A stretch of DNA of 64,000 bases from Candidatus Binatia bacterium (GTDB lineage Bacteria; Desulfobacterota; Binatia; HRBIN30): positions 301,383 through 365,382 of the forward strand of contig CALAMI010000011.1 of assembly GCA_937925685.1 (NCBI GenBank), written 5' to 3'. The translations under genes were made by a program, and so were the position numbers. The notes below the pieces were generated by a model. That model saw nothing but the letters and a program-made list of their open reading frames with translations, was not told the DNA's origin and made no database searches. Shown here piece by piece: positions 61,982-64,000 of the stretch (its first letter is position 1; every line of letters starts with the position of its first letter).

Positions 61982-63499
61982 ATGGGCGTGCGCTTCCGCT
62001 CGCTGAATCCCTTTCGTCTCCTTCTATTGGTGGCCGCTACTCTGGTCATCCTGCAGGTTTACTGGTTCGAGTGGAAACTCGACGACGCGTACATCAGCTT
62101 TGTGTACGCCCGAAACTGGGTGGACGGAAAGGGCATCGTCTTCAATGAGGGGGAGCGTGTCGAAGGATACACGTGTTTTTTGTGGGTCGCCCTCATGGCC
62201 CTCGGCCTTTGGTTGCAGTTGCCCATCGAGCCCTGGAGTACAGCGCTGGGCACCCTCTTTGCGCTGGGTAGCTTGCTGGCGGCAGCGGGATTGGCGCGCG
62301 AAGTCCTTCCCGAGCGCCAGCGGTGGGCGGCGGCTGGTGCGGCGCTGTTCGTTGCTCTTTGGCCACCGTTTTCTTGGTGGGCAGCATCCGGCATGGAAAC
62401 CACCTTATTTGCCTTTTTGGTGACGACGACACTTTGGGCACACGTAAAAACCACAGGTCGTTCTCCGTGGGTTGGTGCGCTTGCGGCACTCGCTGCCTTG
62501 ACGCGGCCGGAAGGATGGCTTTTAGGCGGGCTTTTGGCAGCAGATGCCCTCCGTTTGCACGGCCGCAAAGGTCTCCGGGTCGGGCTCACTTTTTTGGCGA
62601 TCTTTGTACCGTACTTTGCGTGGCGCACAACCTACTAGGGTTACCTTTTGCCCAACACATTTTACGCCAAGGTAGGTACCACGACGGAGCAACTGCTGCG
62701 TGGCTGGGTGTATTTGAAGTTGTTCCTGTGGAACTGGGGTACGTGCCTCTTTGCCACCGCCTGGATCCCGGGGGTTACCGCCGACCGGTGTCGGTTGCTC
62801 AGTGTATACGTGTTCCTAGCCTTGTATGGCGTTTACGTCGTTGTTGTCGGCGGAGATGTGTTTGCCTTCTTTCGCTTTTGGGTTCCCTTGGTCCCTGCTC
62901 TTTGCGCGCTTTGCTATGCGGGCACTGTTCGTGCCGGTGCGCTCGCTCCGAGCTGGCAAGACCGCATTGCCGTGGGTGCTGTCGTTTCCGTCGTTTGTGT
63001 TTGGCTAGCCTGGACGGCGTGGATTTCGATTCAACGCCAGCAGCAACATGTGGTCGCAGAGAGGGGCCTGAAAAACCTGAGCTCTTCCGTTTGCCGCTGT
63101 CTGCTGTCTAAAACCGTGCCCGGCGATCGCGTTGCATCCCTGGGCATCGGGGTGCTCAAATGGTGCAGCAACCTTCACGTGATCGACATGTTGGGGTTGA
63201 CCGACCTACACATTGCCCGGCACGCGCGAGTGCCAATGGGAGCGGGGCTTGCGGGCCACGAAAAGTATGACTCCCAGTACGTCCTGTCCCAAAAACCCAA
63301 ATACATTCTGGTGAGCCCGGTGGACCCGAAGGGCAAGCGGATTGTTCTTCCGGCAGAGCTCGATATGTGGAGGCAACCCGAATTTTTAATGCTCTACGAA
63401 CGGGATGAATGTGGCTACCGGCGGAAGTCCGAGGCGATGAGCATGGATGTTCGAATGGATTTTGCATTCCCTCGGCTCGTTGTCTGGGATCAACCATAA
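61982..63499 (+). pseudogene. GT-C membrane glycosyltransferase gene interrupted by one in-frame amber codon
   Basis: Two consecutive open pieces (61982-62638 and 62648-63499) are in the same frame, separated only by TAG at 62636-62638. The protein reads ...[10 protein letters not shown], stop, GYLLPNTFYAKVG..., where GT-C family members have Tyr-Tyr-Gly before LPNTFYAK. So TAC/TAT to TAG is the simplest change. The N-terminal piece has [36 protein letters not shown] and [12 protein letters not shown], all typical. About 9-10 membrane helices in total; the rest is a soluble C-terminal domain. It would be inactive unless read through. It could instead be a base-call error. No ribosome site before ATG 61982; the promoter is very close. 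Confidence 0.8.
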
Positions 63500-63811
63500 A
63501 GATGGTAGGCGCTAGATCGGTGGCGAAGAGGAAGACGAGGGTACGCATGCTTAGAAGCGAGCCGGCATCCACCGACAACTGCGAGCTCACTGGCCTTTTG
63601 TTCGTTTCAGCATTCTGGGCTGCCGATCTTCTGGCCGCTTTTCGTGCGTTAAATCGAGCCACCGGTGCCCCATTTGCGGGCAGGTAACCTGTCTTTCCCT
63701 CAGAGTCGCTGCAAGGCCATACTTGTGGTGAGGAAAGGTCGGGGATGCGTTCCGCTGGCTTCCTTGCGGTGGAGGTGTGGACAATGGGAGTTTCGGGTAC
63801 CTGGCAGCCTA
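63500..63811. other. Intergenic stretch, nothing recognised
   Basis: Between the amber-broken glycosyltransferase gene and the convergent hydrolase gene. No gene, RNA or clear terminator was seen. Confidence 0.4.
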
Positions 63812-64000
63812 TTACGGTCGCTTTGCGCGTGTTGTCCGGAGCGGAATGGTCGCAAAAGTCCGCAGTACCCATTCGAGGGCGAACGGCCAAGGACCGAAGC
63901 CGGATTCCACGTTGATGTGTCCAGCTCCGTGCAGGACACGCACCGGCACGCCGAGACGTTGGCCGATCCCCGCGGCTTCCCTAGCGTCGATATAGGGGTC
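63812..64000 (-). CDS. RBBP9/YdeN-like serine hydrolase, C-terminal part (cut by right edge)
   Basis: The last 62 codons of a gene on - that starts beyond the right edge. The frame from 64000 reads DPYIDAREAAGIGQRLG..., then VLHGAGHINVESGFGPWPFALEWVL and stops at 63812-63814. This is the C-terminus of RBBP9/YdeN-type alpha/beta hydrolases: S-N-D-P-Y with the acid residue, and G-H-I-N-x-x-S-G-F-G-x-W-P with the catalytic histidine. The nucleophile elbow is outside the window. Confidence 0.85.
   Translation of the reverse strand, partial: DPYIDAREAAGIGQRLGVPVRVLHGAGHINVESGFGPWPFALEWVLRTFATIPLRTTRAKRP

Noticed and set aside
63731..63750. GAGGAAAGGTCGGGG, similar to the start of RNase P RNA
   Set aside because: Deviates from the GAGGAAAGTCCGGGC core, and no other RNase P motif lies at the expected distance.
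1..64000. tRNA, rRNA, CRISPR, transposase or phage genes
   Set aside because: T-loop-like strings such as those near 19761 and 51405 lack matching stems or lie inside genes; no repeat arrays, transposase or phage protein motifs were seen.

Overview
The window is GC-rich, densely packed bacterial chromosome with no rRNA, insertion sequence, phage or CRISPR signature. Gene content points to a free-living, aerobic or microaerobic, Gram-negative heterotroph: lipoproteins, BamE-like proteins, a MMPL/RND exporter, acyl-CoA dehydrogenases, glutathione synthetase, CarD and DksA-type regulators. Secreted proteins carry dockerin-like Ca-binding repeats of the GDCNGD type joined to Pro-Thr linkers. I associate that combination with deltaproteobacteria-like lineages such as Candidatus Binatota/Binatia. 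This taxonomic call is inference only; no marker gene here decides it.

Layout. 1-6.6 kb: the end of an acyl-CoA dehydrogenase, an acetoacetate-decarboxylase-like protein and a membrane-anchored paraoxonase-like protein on +, then a - strand group of lipoproteins including an alkaline phosphatase. 6.9-8.5 kb: a c-di-AMP (ydaO) riboswitch leading into a LysM/M23 cell-wall hydrolase. 8.5-19.6 kb: purB, mrp, a dicarboxylate symporter, a DUF882 peptidase-like protein, an acyl-CoA dehydrogenase, ilvD, a DksA-BON fusion and hsp20. 19.6-22.8 kb: two long gene-poor stretches around a nucleotidyltransferase gene. 22.8-34.9 kb: lepB-mpg-amrS, a membrane-fusion protein plus ABC ATPase without a permease, a Cys-rich dockerin protein, a redoxin, GNAT, a beta-lactamase-like hydrolase, and a TetR gene divergent from a diiron ferritin-like oxygenase. 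35-50 kb: ilvB, a GPH sugar symporter, gshB, a flavin-type oxidoreductase, a 14-repeat Ycf48-like propeller protein, mtnA-ECF sigma-hydrolase, a PA0069-type radical SAM protein, a heptosyltransferase-like gene and cysK-larE. 50-64 kb: a decayed DUF4336 pseudogene, ispD-carD, DUF167, a LamG protein, a MMPL exporter with a DUF7064-like partner, tmRNA (ssrA), an unidentified 503-residue protein, a GT-C glycosyltransferase broken by one amber codon, and the end of an RBBP9-like hydrolase at the right edge.

How the parts fit. Housekeeping metabolism (purine, branched-chain amino acids, cysteine, glutathione, methionine salvage, MEP isoprenoids) is interleaved with envelope functions (lipoproteins, signal peptidase, M23 and DUF882 wall enzymes, exporters, secreted repeat proteins). 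The clearest regulatory device is the c-di-AMP riboswitch: between aptamer and start codon lies a perfect copy of the gene's own Shine-Dalgarno 7-mer plus one shared complement, which suggests a translational switch. Two non-coding RNA elements (riboswitch, tmRNA), one pseudogene, one amber-broken gene and two edge-truncated genes were read directly from the bases.
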